DNA of 64,000 bases from Agarilytica sp033852165 (GCA_033852165.1 JAWSUZ010000064.1:1-64000); one strand, 5' to 3'. Counted from the stretch's first letter, positions 27,301 through 35,921 are shown. Numbers and translations: made by a program. Notes: a model not told the origin generated them from the sequence alone.

Positions 27301-27543
27301 TTCTTTTTCGATAATTTTTTCGAGCGTTTGCCATGTAATCGGTTCGATATAGGTCGCATCCGCCATCGACGGGTCGGTCATGATCGTGGCCGGGTTCGAA
27401 TTCACAAGGATTACGCGATACCCTTCTTCACGCAAAGCTTTACACGCTTGTGCGCCGGAGTAGTCAAATTCACAGGCTTGGCCGATCACAATCGGACCCG
27501 CTCCAATGATTAGTATGCTTTCTAAATCGCTACGCTTTGGCAT
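24322..27543 (-). CDS. carB: Carbamoyl phosphate synthase large subunit
   Basis: With CarA makes carbamoyl phosphate from glutamine, bicarbonate and two ATP for arginine and pyrimidine synthesis. Full length at 1073 residues: two homologous ATP-grasp halves (GAGPIVIGQACEFDYSG and GGGPNRIGQGIEFDYC open them), the oligomerisation domain in the middle and an MGS-like allosteric domain at the end (about residues 940-1070), where ornithine and UMP bind in relatives. It lies 90 bases after carA and overlaps greA by one base. Confidence 0.99.
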   Translation of the reverse strand: MPKRSDLESILIIGAGPIVIGQACEFDYSGAQACKALREEGYRVILVNSNPATIMTDPSMADATYIEPITWQTLEKIIEKEKPDAILPTMGGQTALNCALDLHKHGVLDKYNVELIGASHEAINKAEDRRLFDKAMKKIGLECARADIVHTLKEAMEVPKKFGFPVIIRPSFTMGGSGGGIAYNWDEFEEICLRGFDLSPTNELLIDESLLGWKEYEMEVVRDKNDNCIIVCSIENFDPMGVHTGDSITVAPAQTLTDKELQIMRNASLAVLREIGVETGGSNVQFAVNPEDGRMVVIEMNPRVSRSSALASKATGFPIAKVAAKLAVGYTLDELTNDITGGATPASFEPTIDYVVTKIPRFTFEKFGDADARLTTQMKSVGEVMAIGRSFQESLQKALRGLEVGSAGFEPKVDLSDADALGRIRRDLAVPGAERIWYVGDAFRAGMSVDEVFDQSKIDPWFLVQIKDIIDAEIALSAMPLSEVNVDIMRLLKRKGFSDLRLSSLLGVSEKTLRNHRHQLDIFPVYKRVDTCAAEFSTSTAYMYSTYEEECESDPSDREKIMVIGGGPNRIGQGIEFDYCCVHAAIAAREAGYETIMVNCNPETVSTDYDTSDRLYFESVTMEDVLEIVRKEKPVGVIVQFGGQTPLKLAKELEAEGVPIIGTSPEAIDRAEDRERFKHMIERLGLLQPSNAICRSTQEAIAVAPGVGYPLVVRPSYVLGGRAMEIVYSEKELQTYMTEAVQASNDAPVLLDRFLNNAIEVDIDAVSDGKQVVIGAIMQHIEQCGVHSGDSACALPPYSLPADVQDEMREQVKKMALELGVIGLMNTQLAYQDGEIYIIEVNPRASRTVPFVSKCIGTSLAKVAALCQIGKSLEEIGFTEEIIPKFFSVKEAVFPFSKFPSVDPILGPEMKSTGEVMGIGDTFAEAYAKSQTGSGTAIPEGGTAFLSVRDFDKDGIVVVARELSELGFNLVATRGTAKEIQAAGIEVKQVNKVQEGRPHVVDMIKNGEIQLVVNTTETKQAISDSSSIRRSAEANHVCYTTTLAAGNAICMALRFGKELEVRSLQDLHSGADK

Positions 27544-27633
27544 GGCTTATTTTGTCGCTCTCTTTAAAATCTCAAATTCGGTAATCAAGCACTAAAACGA
27601 AGAATCGCTGTAGCGCGTGAGTCTCAATGCTGC

Positions 27634-28803
27634 TTAACGGTTTGCAATCATCAATTCGATAAAATGATCGAACAGTTCCGCAGCATCGTGCGGTCCAGGG
27701 CTAGCCTCAGGATGGCCTTGAAAACTGAATGCAGGTTTGTCGGTTCGGTGTATACCTTGAAGCGAACCATCAAATAACGACGTATGCGTTACCTCTAGGT
27801 TTGCAGGCAGAGAGTCTGCATCCACCGCAAACCCGTGGTTCTGGCTCGTAATCATCACTTTGCCCGAAGCTTTCACTTGTACCGGGTGGTTTGCCCCATG
27901 ATGACCAAACTTCATTTTCAACGTTTTAGCACCGCTTGCCAGAGCCAGTAACTGATGCCCTAAACAAATGCCGAATACAGGCATACCGGCTTCTACAATC
28001 TGCTGAATCGCTTCAATCGCGTAAGTACAAGGCTCAGGATCGCCCGGACCGTTGGATAGAAATACGCCATCGGGATTCATTGCGAGCACATCTGCGGCGG
28101 GTGTTTTTGCGGGGACAACGGTCAAATCGCAACCGCGATCCACTAACATCCTCAAGATATTGCGCTTGGTGCCAAAATCATAAGCCACGACCTTGAATGA
28201 ATCGCCATCTGGCTTTGACTGAAAACCTTTGCCGAGAAGCCAAGAACCCTCTTTCCACGGATAAAGATCAGTAGTACTCACTTCCTGAGCAAGATCCATC
28301 CCCTGTAAACCTGAAAAGGACTTCGCAAGCTCTAGAGCTTTTTCTTCGTCGATATCTCCAACCATGATGCAGCCGCCTTGAGCACCTTTATCGCGAAGTA
28401 TTCGAGTCAAACGACGTGTATCAATCCCAGCAATCGCAACAATGTTTTTTGCTTTAAGGTATTCATCCAATGAAGATTCATTGCGGAAGTTGCTCGCAAG
28501 TGCAGGTAGATCACGAATCACAAGACCTGCAGCCCAAACCTTCTCACACTCTTCATCTTCTAGATTGGTGCCGGTGTTGCCGATATGAGGGTAAGTAAGC
28601 GTAATGATTTGCTTAGCGTAAGACGGGTCCGTCAGGATTTCTTGATACCCAGTGATCGCCGTATTAAATACAACCTCACCAACCGAAAACCCTTCACTGC
28701 CAATGGCATTCCCACGAAATACACTGCCATCCTTCAGAACTAGTACAGCTGGACGCTGATTACCAAGACCAGGAAAGACAGGTGTTGCTTGCGCTTGCGA
28801 CAA
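27634..28803 (-). CDS. carA: Carbamoyl phosphate synthase small subunit (glutaminase)
   Basis: Class I glutamine amidotransferase that supplies ammonia to CarB. N-terminal CPSase domain (DGSVFRGNAIGSEG, GYQEILTDPSY), C-terminal GATase with the nucleophile C280 in FGICLGHQ and the HPEASPGPHD histidine/glutamate pair. I prefer a TTG start at 28803 because GAGGAG lies eight bases ahead of it; an in-frame ATG at 28824, seven codons upstream, has no ribosome binding site. The leader (to about 29000) holds a TTGAT-N4-ATCAA palindrome and a terminator-like hairpin. Confidence 0.97.
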   Translation of the reverse strand: MSQAQATPVFPGLGNQRPAVLVLKDGSVFRGNAIGSEGFSVGEVVFNTAITGYQEILTDPSYAKQIITLTYPHIGNTGTNLEDEECEKVWAAGLVIRDLPALASNFRNESSLDEYLKAKNIVAIAGIDTRRLTRILRDKGAQGGCIMVGDIDEEKALELAKSFSGLQGMDLAQEVSTTDLYPWKEGSWLLGKGFQSKPDGDSFKVVAYDFGTKRNILRMLVDRGCDLTVVPAKTPAADVLAMNPDGVFLSNGPGDPEPCTYAIEAIQQIVEAGMPVFGICLGHQLLALASGAKTLKMKFGHHGANHPVQVKASGKVMITSQNHGFAVDADSLPANLEVTHTSLFDGSLQGIHRTDKPAFSFQGHPEASPGPHDAAELFDHFIELMIANR

Positions 28804-28925
28804 GTGCTGACTCCTCAAAAACATTGCAAAATTGCATTAAAGATTGAAACTTCTCATTGATACCATCCCCCCAAATACTCGGGATGCAGGCCGAACGAAA
28901 GAGCCGCACTTAACAATACGGGACT

Positions 28926-28939
28926 TTGATATCGATCAA
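28926..28939. promoter_or_regulatory. FNR/Anr-type box upstream of carA
   Basis: TTGAT-ATCG-ATCAA matches the FNR/Anr consensus exactly (TTGAT-N4-ATCAA). It is 123 bases upstream of the carA start and about 415 bases before the divergent receiver-domain gene. A 14-base match can arise by chance, so this is a candidate. Confidence 0.45.
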
Positions 28940-28960
28940 ATATTTCGAACGGCTACCTGT

Positions 28961-28996
28961 AAAAAAGCGAAATGAATATACCTTCATCTCGCTTTT
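28961..28996 (-). terminator. Terminator-like hairpin in the carA upstream region
   Basis: On the minus strand AAAAGCGAGATGAA, loop GGTATA, TTCATTTCGCTTTT (one mismatch) ends in TTTTTT. It would stop transcripts coming from the dapB side before the carA promoter, or act as an attenuator in a long carA leader. Confidence 0.7.
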
Positions 28997-29352
28997 AGGA
29001 ATTCTGATACCAGAAATTTAGTAGTTTTAGCTGACCAGATCCGACCAGCCTGACTTGAGGGCGGATTCTACGGCATTTTAGGGGGGAATGTCCATCATCT
29101 AGACTGCGCCAAAAGCGTGTTTTAGCCCCCCCTAGATAGCCGCTCTTACCTCCCCCAAAGCCCTGCGGGACCGAACAACAGATATAGAAGGGTATCCTCA
29201 AATGGCTAGCAAACAAATGTGGCATAAACTTAAGAAAGATAGGGAATTGATGGCGCCCTATGTGACCTACTGAATAGTTCTGGACAATATACTGCGTGTA
29301 TACTCAAGTCAAAGTGGTTTGATCTATATGGATAAAAATGAGAGCAGGCTAG

Positions 29353-30720
29353 ATGACGAGTACAAGAGCACTGATAGTTGATGACTCTAGGACAGCGCAG
29401 CACAGGCTAAAACGCCTGCTCACACGCTACAAACTGGAAGTCGATACCGCCATTTCTGCAGAAGAAGCCCTTGGCTACTTAAGCTACAAAATTCCATCTG
29501 TGATTTTTATGGATCACCATATGGAAGGAATGGATGGACTTGCGGCCCTTAAAATACTCAAAGCCAACCCCTCTACAGCCACAATCCCCGTCATTATGTA
29601 CACATCACAGGACAATAGTGATGATGTTTATGCTGGTCAAGCTCACGCCCTCGGCGCTCTCGACACACTATCCAAAGACCTAATGAAACCAGCCCGCGTT
29701 GAGGAAGTGCTGGCAAAACTCAACATATTGCCCGGTGAAGAAATTCAACAACCCACGCCAACAAAAGACGACAGCACCAGCATAAAGCCAAGCCCAACTA
29801 CCCCGAGGGAAAATGATTCAAGAATCGGAGCAAATGCTTTTAAAGCTCAAATTGCTCGCCTATTTGAACTCCACATCGCTGACGTACGCACTCAAATATC
29901 CGAAAACACTAAGTTTGTCGTCCGCCGCCTAGCCGCAGAGATCAAACACAGTGCGAAGAAAAGCGCACAAGGAGAAGAGCAATCTACCATCGCTCTTAAC
30001 GATGAGGAACGAGAAAAGGAGGGCAAAAACAACAGAACCATAACAGGAATCTTAGGATTGATTCTGTTTGCCTTAGCAATCATCGCCTTCCAATTATTCC
30101 AAAACCAACAACAAAGCGCCAAGCTTAAAGACGACGTCAATCAACTTGCCAACCTTAATCATCAAAGCAATTTGTTGCTCGACGACATTGTCATCACAGC
30201 TAAAGCGGCGGAAGAAGCCCTCAACAAATTGGACTCCCGAGTATTGCTGAATACCATTTCCTGGGCAATGAGCATTGACATGCACTTTCCCTATGGAGAA
30301 GAACCCTTAAATGAAAAACGTATTATTAACCTACAAAACCTCACCTTCCGATTGGCAGATGCGCAGTTTAACGGCTTTATTGAGCTAAATATTCAGCTCG
30401 GCGACTACTGTCTTACCCAGGTTGATGGCGGCGAATGGGAAATCCCACCAGCAGACACTCCAATCGATAAGTGTACGTTTATGAAAGATCGCAAACTAGA
30501 CTTGTCCGCCGAAAGTTATACGAGTGTGTCCTATATGCAATTTGAACAAAGTGCAGCGCCAATAGTGAACGGAACAATTGAATATTTAATTAACCTGAGC
30601 GCCTTTGAAAATTCGCGCTACCCTTACCCTGACCTTCGCCCATCACTGACTGCTGGAGAGTGGAACGCGATAGCCAAACAAAATCAGCAAATCATACTTA
30701 TAATGGATGGCGCCAATTAG
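29353..30720 (+). CDS. Receiver-domain protein with a transmembrane helix and C-terminal unknown domain
   Basis: 455 residues. Residues 1-125 are a CheY-like receiver: acidic pair D10-D11, phosphorylation site D54 in IFMDHHMEGMDG, threonine/serine at YTS and K108. A Pro/Thr/Ser-rich linker follows (130-155), then an amphipathic helical region, one membrane helix (about 231-249) and a coiled-coil stretch (250-285). The last 170 residues, presumably periplasmic, contain two cysteines (in DYCLTQVDGG and DKCTFMKD) and match no family I know. Receiver domains joined to a membrane anchor and an extracytoplasmic domain are rare. The gene sits on the opposite strand inside the otherwise canonical dapB-carA interval. 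Confidence 0.8.
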   Translation: MTSTRALIVDDSRTAQHRLKRLLTRYKLEVDTAISAEEALGYLSYKIPSVIFMDHHMEGMDGLAALKILKANPSTATIPVIMYTSQDNSDDVYAGQAHALGALDTLSKDLMKPARVEEVLAKLNILPGEEIQQPTPTKDDSTSIKPSPTTPRENDSRIGANAFKAQIARLFELHIADVRTQISENTKFVVRRLAAEIKHSAKKSAQGEEQSTIALNDEEREKEGKNNRTITGILGLILFALAIIAFQLFQNQQQSAKLKDDVNQLANLNHQSNLLLDDIVITAKAAEEALNKLDSRVLLNTISWAMSIDMHFPYGEEPLNEKRIINLQNLTFRLADAQFNGFIELNIQLGDYCLTQVDGGEWEIPPADTPIDKCTFMKDRKLDLSAESYTSVSYMQFEQSAAPIVNGTIEYLINLSAFENSRYPYPDLRPSLTAGEWNAIAKQNQQIILIMDGAN

Positions 30721-30766
30721 CGGCCACCCATGATTTATACCTTGCCTTTTGACCCCGCCAAAACGA

Positions 30767-31576
30767 TTAGTCATTTAAGCCCAACACATCTTTCATATCG
30801 TAAAGACCCGCTGTTTGAACCGAAACCCAAGCGGCAGCGCGCACCGCACCGCGTGAAAATGCTTGTCGGCTAGTCGCTTTATGAGTAATTTCAACGCGTT
30901 CGCCGTCAGCAAAAAACGATACCGTGTGATCCCCCACAACATCACCACCGCGCACGGTTGCAAACCCGATCGTATCGGACTTACGCGGCCCTTCTTGACC
31001 TTCCCGACCATAAACTGCTACATCTTTTAGATTACGCCCCAAGGTGTTAGCAACCGCCTCCCCCATACTCAAGGCAGTGCCAGAAGGTGCATCCACCTTA
31101 TGACGATGATGAGCTTCAACAATTTCAATATCGGAAGAGTCACCAATCACTTTAGCGGCCATCTCCAACAATTTAAAACACAAGTTGACCCCCGTACTGT
31201 AATTAGATGCAAAACAAACAGGAATATCCTTAATTGACTCATCAAACTGCACTTTTTGTTCATCATCAAAACCAGTTGTCCCAATAACCATTCCTTTATT
31301 CGCAGCAGCGCAAATACGAATATTTTCTAGCGTTGCCGCTGGTACTGTAAAATCAACTAGAACATCAAAATCATCCACGACAGAAGACAGCTCAGCTACC
31401 ACTGCAATAGCATTTTTACCAACGCCCGCCACCTCTCCTGCATCTGCACCGATTAGAGAGCTTTCTGGATGCTCAATCGCAGCCCCAAGAACAACCCCTT
31501 CTGCAGCCTGAACAGACTCAATTAAAGCCTTTCCCATTCGACCAGCAGCACCAGTTACAGCGATTCTAATTGTCAT
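30767..31576 (-). CDS. dapB: 4-hydroxy-tetrahydrodipicolinate reductase
   Basis: NAD(P)H-dependent step in lysine and diaminopimelate synthesis, needed for peptidoglycan. 269 residues: Rossmann motif VTGAAGRMGKALIE, GTTGF, the catalytic EAHHRHKVDAPSGTAL and GFATVRGGDVVGDHTVSF. In related genomes dapB follows dnaJ in one transcript; here a MITE-like element and a strong bidirectional terminator lie between dnaJ and dapB, so it must have its own promoter. Confidence 0.98.
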   Translation of the reverse strand: MTIRIAVTGAAGRMGKALIESVQAAEGVVLGAAIEHPESSLIGADAGEVAGVGKNAIAVVAELSSVVDDFDVLVDFTVPAATLENIRICAAANKGMVIGTTGFDDEQKVQFDESIKDIPVCFASNYSTGVNLCFKLLEMAAKVIGDSSDIEIVEAHHRHKVDAPSGTALSMGEAVANTLGRNLKDVAVYGREGQEGPRKSDTIGFATVRGGDVVGDHTVSFFADGERVEITHKATSRQAFSRGAVRAAAWVSVQTAGLYDMKDVLGLND

Positions 31577-31612
31577 AACAATTCTCTTGACTCAAAAAAA
31601 CAAAAATTACTT

Positions 31613-31782
31613 AGCTAGTGCCCGTCCAGAAATGTCTCGTTGCGAGGGGAAATAAAAATTCTTAGATTTTCGCTACTACATGTGGGCGTTTGCTTATTGC
31701 AAACAACTACATGTAATAGCGCAAAGATGAGTGTTTTTATTTTTCCGCAGTAGAGTCCTATTTCTGGAGGGGCGCTAGCTAG
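31613..31782. repeat. MITE-like inverted-repeat element between dnaJ and dapB
   Basis: The left end reads TAGCTAGTGCCCGTCCAGAA and the reverse complement of the right end reads TAGCTAGCGCCCCTCCAGAA: terminal inverted repeats of about 24 bp with two mismatches over the first 20 bases. Inside, further complementary blocks (TTGCGAGGGGAAATAAAAA with TTTTTATTTTTCCGCA, and CTACATGT with its inverse) would make the whole 170-base element one long hairpin. It codes for nothing. It is the shortest and best-preserved copy of the family and lacks the 90-base segment found in the 58576-58829 copy. Confidence 0.8.
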
Positions 31783-31832
31783 TCAGTAAATAACAGACCA
31801 GACAGAAATACAACCTCAACCGTCATACCTAC

Positions 31833-31874
31833 AAAAAAGGCGCCGTATCTTATTTATAAAATACGGCGCCTTTA
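31833..31874. terminator. Bidirectional terminator downstream of dnaJ
   Basis: GGCGCCGTAT, a 12-base loop, ATACGGCGCC, flanked by AAAAAA and TTT; an exceptionally stable 10-bp stem that separates dnaJ from dapB. Confidence 0.9.
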
Positions 31875-31940
31875 TTCGTCATAAAAATTGTGCGACCTGG
31901 CTGCTCATTACAGCTTTAGCGACACACGCATGACGATAAC

Positions 31941-33062
31941 TTAAATTTTCATTTCACCGAAAAAACTTTTCATTCCCGCAAACCAGCTTTCCTGTTTAGG
32001 AGAGTTTTTTTCACCTTTCATACTGCCTTTTAGATCTTGAAGAAGGTCTTTTTGCTTATTAGAAAGATTAATCGGTGTTTCCACCACGACTCGACACATC
32101 AAATCGCCAGTTGAACCACCGCGCACGGGAGAGACACCCTTACCACGCATGCGAAATAGTTTTCCGGTCTGCGTTTCAGCCGGAACTTTCAATTTGACGC
32201 GACCATCAAGCGTCGGCACTTCAAGCTCGCCACCGAGGCATGCATCAAAAATACTAACAGGAACTTCACAGTAAAGATTTTTACCGTCGCGCTGAAAAAT
32301 ATCATGCTCTTTAACGCTGACCTGTACGTACAGATCACCAGCAGGGCCACCATCGGCACTCGCCTCACCTTCACCGGCCAAGCGAATCCGATCACCCGTA
32401 TCCACACCGTGGGGCACTTTTACCGAAAGCGTTTTCGTCTCTTCTATACGACCATGGCCGTGACACTCACGACACGGCTCACTGATAACAGAACCATTAC
32501 CACGACATGTGGGGCAAGTTTGCTGCACCGAGAAAAAACCCTGCTGCATACGTACCTGACCCACACCACCACAAGTAGAGCAAGACTTAGGACTGGTTCC
32601 GGCTTTAGCACCGCTACCTTTACAAGGCTTGCACCCCACCAAGGTTGGGATAGTAATTTTAACTGTCGTGCCTTTAACCGCATCTTCCAAACTAAGATCT
32701 AAGTTATAACGAAGGTCGGAACCTCTTGTTGGCCCACCGCGTCGACCGCCGCTACCACCAAACACATCACCAAAGACATCGCCAAAGATATCGGAGAAGT
32801 TTCCAAACCCTTGTCCGCCACCCATACCAGACTGACTTTCAACACCCGCATGACCGTACTTGTCATAGGCCGCCTTTTTCTGCCCGTCCGAAAGCACTTC
32901 GTAGGCTTCACTCGCCTCCTTAAACTGATCTTCTGCTTTTGGATCATCCGGGTTTCGATCAGGGTGGCATTTCATCGCAACACGACGATACGCTTTCTTT
33001 AACTCTGATGCGGACGCATCTTTTGAAGCACCGAGCACTTCGTAGTAATCACGTTTTGACAT
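31941..33062 (-). CDS. dnaJ: Chaperone protein DnaJ
   Basis: Type I Hsp40 co-chaperone that stimulates DnaK's ATPase and delivers substrates. 373 residues: J domain with HPD (CHPDRNPDD), a Gly/Phe-rich linker (70-120), four zinc-binding CxxCxGxG repeats (CKPCKGSG, CSTCGGVG, CPTCRGNG, CRECHGHG) and the substrate-binding C-terminal domains. Third gene of the grpE-dnaK-dnaJ heat-shock operon. Confidence 0.99.
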   Translation of the reverse strand: MSKRDYYEVLGASKDASASELKKAYRRVAMKCHPDRNPDDPKAEDQFKEASEAYEVLSDGQKKAAYDKYGHAGVESQSGMGGGQGFGNFSDIFGDVFGDVFGGSGGRRGGPTRGSDLRYNLDLSLEDAVKGTTVKITIPTLVGCKPCKGSGAKAGTSPKSCSTCGGVGQVRMQQGFFSVQQTCPTCRGNGSVISEPCRECHGHGRIEETKTLSVKVPHGVDTGDRIRLAGEGEASADGGPAGDLYVQVSVKEHDIFQRDGKNLYCEVPVSIFDACLGGELEVPTLDGRVKLKVPAETQTGKLFRMRGKGVSPVRGGSTGDLMCRVVVETPINLSNKQKDLLQDLKGSMKGEKNSPKQESWFAGMKSFFGEMKI

Positions 33063-33151
33063 GGGTGTAACTTCTTCAGTGTTAACGTAGATGTTAACTT
33101 ATGTTTTAGTTCAGGCAGCAAACATAAATATCAATGCCTTAAACACGCAAA

Positions 33152-33170
33152 ACGCGGGCATTGCCCGCGT
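33152..33170 (-). terminator. Hairpin between dnaK and dnaJ
   Basis: ACGCGGGC/GCCCGCGT stem with a short loop, followed on the minus strand by TTTTGCG. It may attenuate transcription into dnaJ or protect the dnaK message. Confidence 0.5.
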
Positions 33171-33199
33171 CGATTAATAGAGCCTAGAATTGAAAGAGG

Positions 33200-35125
33200 T
33201 TACTTCTCCTCTTTCACTTCTTCAAACTCAGCATCTACAGCACCCTCATCTGCAGCAGATTGCTCAGGTTCAGCAGCTGCACCTTGCGCAGCCTCTGCCC
33301 CAGCAGCTTGCTCGGCATAAAGTTTTTCCGCCAAACCAGAAGAAGCTTCAGTAAGCTCTTTAGTCGCAACTTCCATCGCTTCTTTATCGTCACCTTTAAC
33401 AGCTTCTTCAGCTTTAACGATTGCCGCTTCGATAGTAGATTTTTCGTCTTCTGTCGCTTTGTCGCCAGCTTCTTCAACGGTCTTCTTGGTTGCGTGAATC
33501 AAACCCTCAAGAGAGTTGCGTGCAGTAACGACTTCTTCGAATAGACGATCGGCTTCGGCATTGGCTTCAGCATCCTGTACCATTTTTTCAATTTCGTCAT
33601 CGCTCAAGCCAGAAGAGGCCTTGATCACGATAGACTGCTCTTTGCCCGTCGCCTTATCTTTCGCAGAAACGTTCAAAATACCGTTCGCATCAATATCGAA
33701 AGATACTTCGATTTGAGGCATGCCACGCGGTGCTGGTGGAATTTCTGCTAGGTCAAAACGGCCTAGAGATTTGTTTTGTGTTGCTTGCTTGCGCTCACCC
33801 TGAACCACGTGAATGGTAACAGCTGCCTGGTTATCTTCAGCAGTAGAAAAAGTTTGTGACTTTTTCGTTGGGATCGTAGTGTTTTTCTCAATCAACGCTG
33901 TTGCAACACCACCCATCGTTTCGATACCCAAAGTGAGTGGCGAAACATCAAGAAGCAATACATCTTTAACGTCACCCGCAAGTACCGCACCCTGAATCGC
34001 TGCACCCATTGCAACAGACTCATCAGGGTTCACATCTTTACGAGGCTCTTTGCCAAAGAATTCTGCAACTTTTTTCTGAACCATTGGCATACGTGTTTGA
34101 CCACCAACCAAAATAATATCTTCGATATCATCAACCGTAAGGTCAGCGTCATCTAAGGCTGTTTTTAACGGTGCAAGTGTACGCTCAACCAACTCTTCAA
34201 CTAACGATTCCAACTTGGCGCGAGTCAACTTCACAACCAAATGCTTAGGGCCTGTTGCATCAGCAGTAATGTAAGGCAAGTTAACTTCGGTTTGCTGAGT
34301 CGTTGATAACTCAATTTTAGCTTTTTCTGCCGCTTCTTTTAAACGCTGTAAAGCAAGAGGATCGTTATGTAAATCAACACCGTTAGTGGCTTTAAAATCT
34401 GCTGCCAAATATTCGATCAAACGCAAATCGAAATCTTCACCACCAAGGAAAGTATCACCATTCGTTGAAAGTACTTCAAACTGGTGCTCGCCATCAACGT
34501 CAGCAATTTCAATGATAGAAATATCAAATGTACCACCACCAAGGTCATACACCGCTATCGTGCGGTCGCCTTTAGCTTTGTCCATGCCATATGCAAGTGC
34601 TGCAGCAGTTGGCTCATTAATAATACGCTTTACTTCTAAACCTGCGATTTTGCCAGCATCTTTAGTCGCTTGACGCTGAGAATCGTTAAAATATGCGGGA
34701 ACAGTAATAACAGCTTCAGTAACTGCTTCACCTAAATATTCTTCCGCTGTTTTCTTCATTTTTTTCAAAACTTCAGCAGAAATCTGAGGTGGCGCTTTCT
34801 TATCGCCTTTCGCTTCAACCCAAGCATCGCCATTATCGGCCGCAACAATTTTGTACGGCACCATGGAAATATCTTTTTGAACCACATCATCGGTAAATTT
34901 ACGACCAATAAGACGCTTAACGGCAAACAAGGTATTCGTTGGGTTGGTAACAGCCTGGCGCTTGGCGCTCTGGCCTACAAGAATTTCATCGTCTTCTGTA
35001 AATGCAACGATAGATGGTGTTGTACGATCACCCTCTGCATTCTCGATAACCTTAGCTTTACCACCTTCAAGTACGGATACACACGAGTTAGTTGTACCCA
35101 AATCTATACCTATGATCTTGCCCAT
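33200..35125 (-). CDS. dnaK: Chaperone protein DnaK (Hsp70)
   Basis: Central ATP-dependent chaperone. 641 residues: nucleotide-binding domain (GIDLGTTNSCV, GGGTFDISI, GGQTRMPMVQ), the conserved linker DVLLLDVSPLTLG, the peptide-binding beta sandwich and helical lid, and the acidic C-terminus ending in EEVKEEK that docks co-chaperones. Flanked by grpE upstream and dnaJ downstream. Confidence 0.99.
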   Translation of the reverse strand: MGKIIGIDLGTTNSCVSVLEGGKAKVIENAEGDRTTPSIVAFTEDDEILVGQSAKRQAVTNPTNTLFAVKRLIGRKFTDDVVQKDISMVPYKIVAADNGDAWVEAKGDKKAPPQISAEVLKKMKKTAEEYLGEAVTEAVITVPAYFNDSQRQATKDAGKIAGLEVKRIINEPTAAALAYGMDKAKGDRTIAVYDLGGGTFDISIIEIADVDGEHQFEVLSTNGDTFLGGEDFDLRLIEYLAADFKATNGVDLHNDPLALQRLKEAAEKAKIELSTTQQTEVNLPYITADATGPKHLVVKLTRAKLESLVEELVERTLAPLKTALDDADLTVDDIEDIILVGGQTRMPMVQKKVAEFFGKEPRKDVNPDESVAMGAAIQGAVLAGDVKDVLLLDVSPLTLGIETMGGVATALIEKNTTIPTKKSQTFSTAEDNQAAVTIHVVQGERKQATQNKSLGRFDLAEIPPAPRGMPQIEVSFDIDANGILNVSAKDKATGKEQSIVIKASSGLSDDEIEKMVQDAEANAEADRLFEEVVTARNSLEGLIHATKKTVEEAGDKATEDEKSTIEAAIVKAEEAVKGDDKEAMEVATKELTEASSGLAEKLYAEQAAGAEAAQGAAAEPEQSAADEGAVDAEFEEVKEEK

Positions 35126-35252
35126 TACTTTTTCTCCAATTCTTTACATTTTGCCTATCAGGCCAAAATTTTTGAAAGCTAGCTTAACCAGCCTCACTTT
35201 CGTTAACGTTAATATCTGTCCAAGCCCTACATTTTCAAGGGGCTTTCACTAT

Positions 35253-35828
35253 TTAATCTACAGCTTTCGATACCACAACCATTGCAGGACGTACAAGTCG
35301 CCCGTTTAGCGTGTAGCCCTTTTGGAACACATTAATAACTGTGTTCGGCTCCACATCAGGGTTTGGCACCATAGACATAGCCTGATGAAACTCAGGGTTA
35401 AACGGCTCACCCGCTGGGTCAATAGCTTCCACCTTGTGACGAACGAGACTGTCAGCCAGAGTTTTAAGCGTTAGCTCAACCCCTTCAATTACAGTAGCAA
35501 GCTCCGCACCTTCAGCTTTAGCGGCGTCGATAGAACGCTCTAAGTTATCGGCAACCGGAAGCAAATCACTGACAAATTTCTCAACCCCAAACTTATGAGC
35601 CTTTTCCACATCCTGCTCAGAACGTCGACGGATATTCTGCATCTCAGCAGTTGCTCGAAGAGACTGCTCTTGCGCCAAAGCCAATTCGGTCTGCAATTGC
35701 TCTATTTGAGAAGCTAAGTCAGCCTCATCATTTCCTTCAGTAGAGTCTGAAGACTGACTATCAAGGGTTACTTGATCGTCATCCAATTCATCAACGGTGT
35801 TATTTTCCGGTTCTTGCTCGCTACTCAC
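35253..35828 (-). CDS. grpE: Nucleotide exchange factor GrpE
   Basis: Releases ADP from DnaK. 191 residues: acidic N-terminus, long coiled-coil dimerisation helix (LASQIEQLQTELALAQEQSLRATAEMQNIRRR region, residues 40-90) and the C-terminal beta domain (GYTLNGRLVRPAMVVV). First gene of the operon, with a clear sigma-32 promoter directly upstream. Confidence 0.98.
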   Translation of the reverse strand: MSSEQEPENNTVDELDDDQVTLDSQSSDSTEGNDEADLASQIEQLQTELALAQEQSLRATAEMQNIRRRSEQDVEKAHKFGVEKFVSDLLPVADNLERSIDAAKAEGAELATVIEGVELTLKTLADSLVRHKVEAIDPAGEPFNPEFHQAMSMVPNPDVEPNTVINVFQKGYTLNGRLVRPAMVVVSKAVD

Positions 35829-35868
35829 GGTTCTCTCCAGGGTTTCATTGTCTTACTGCTTGACGAGA

Positions 35869-35897
35869 ATATGGGGGCATAAATCAACAATTCCAAG
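35869..35897 (-). promoter_or_regulatory. Sigma-32 heat-shock promoter of grpE-dnaK-dnaJ
   Basis: On the minus strand CTTGGAA (35891-35897) and CCCCATAT (35869-35876) are separated by 14 bases, matching the sigma-32 consensus CTTGAAA-N13-15-CCCCATNT, 40 bases upstream of grpE. Confidence 0.9.
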
Positions 35898-35921
35898 AAA
35901 TTTTCTAAAAATGAATAGTAA

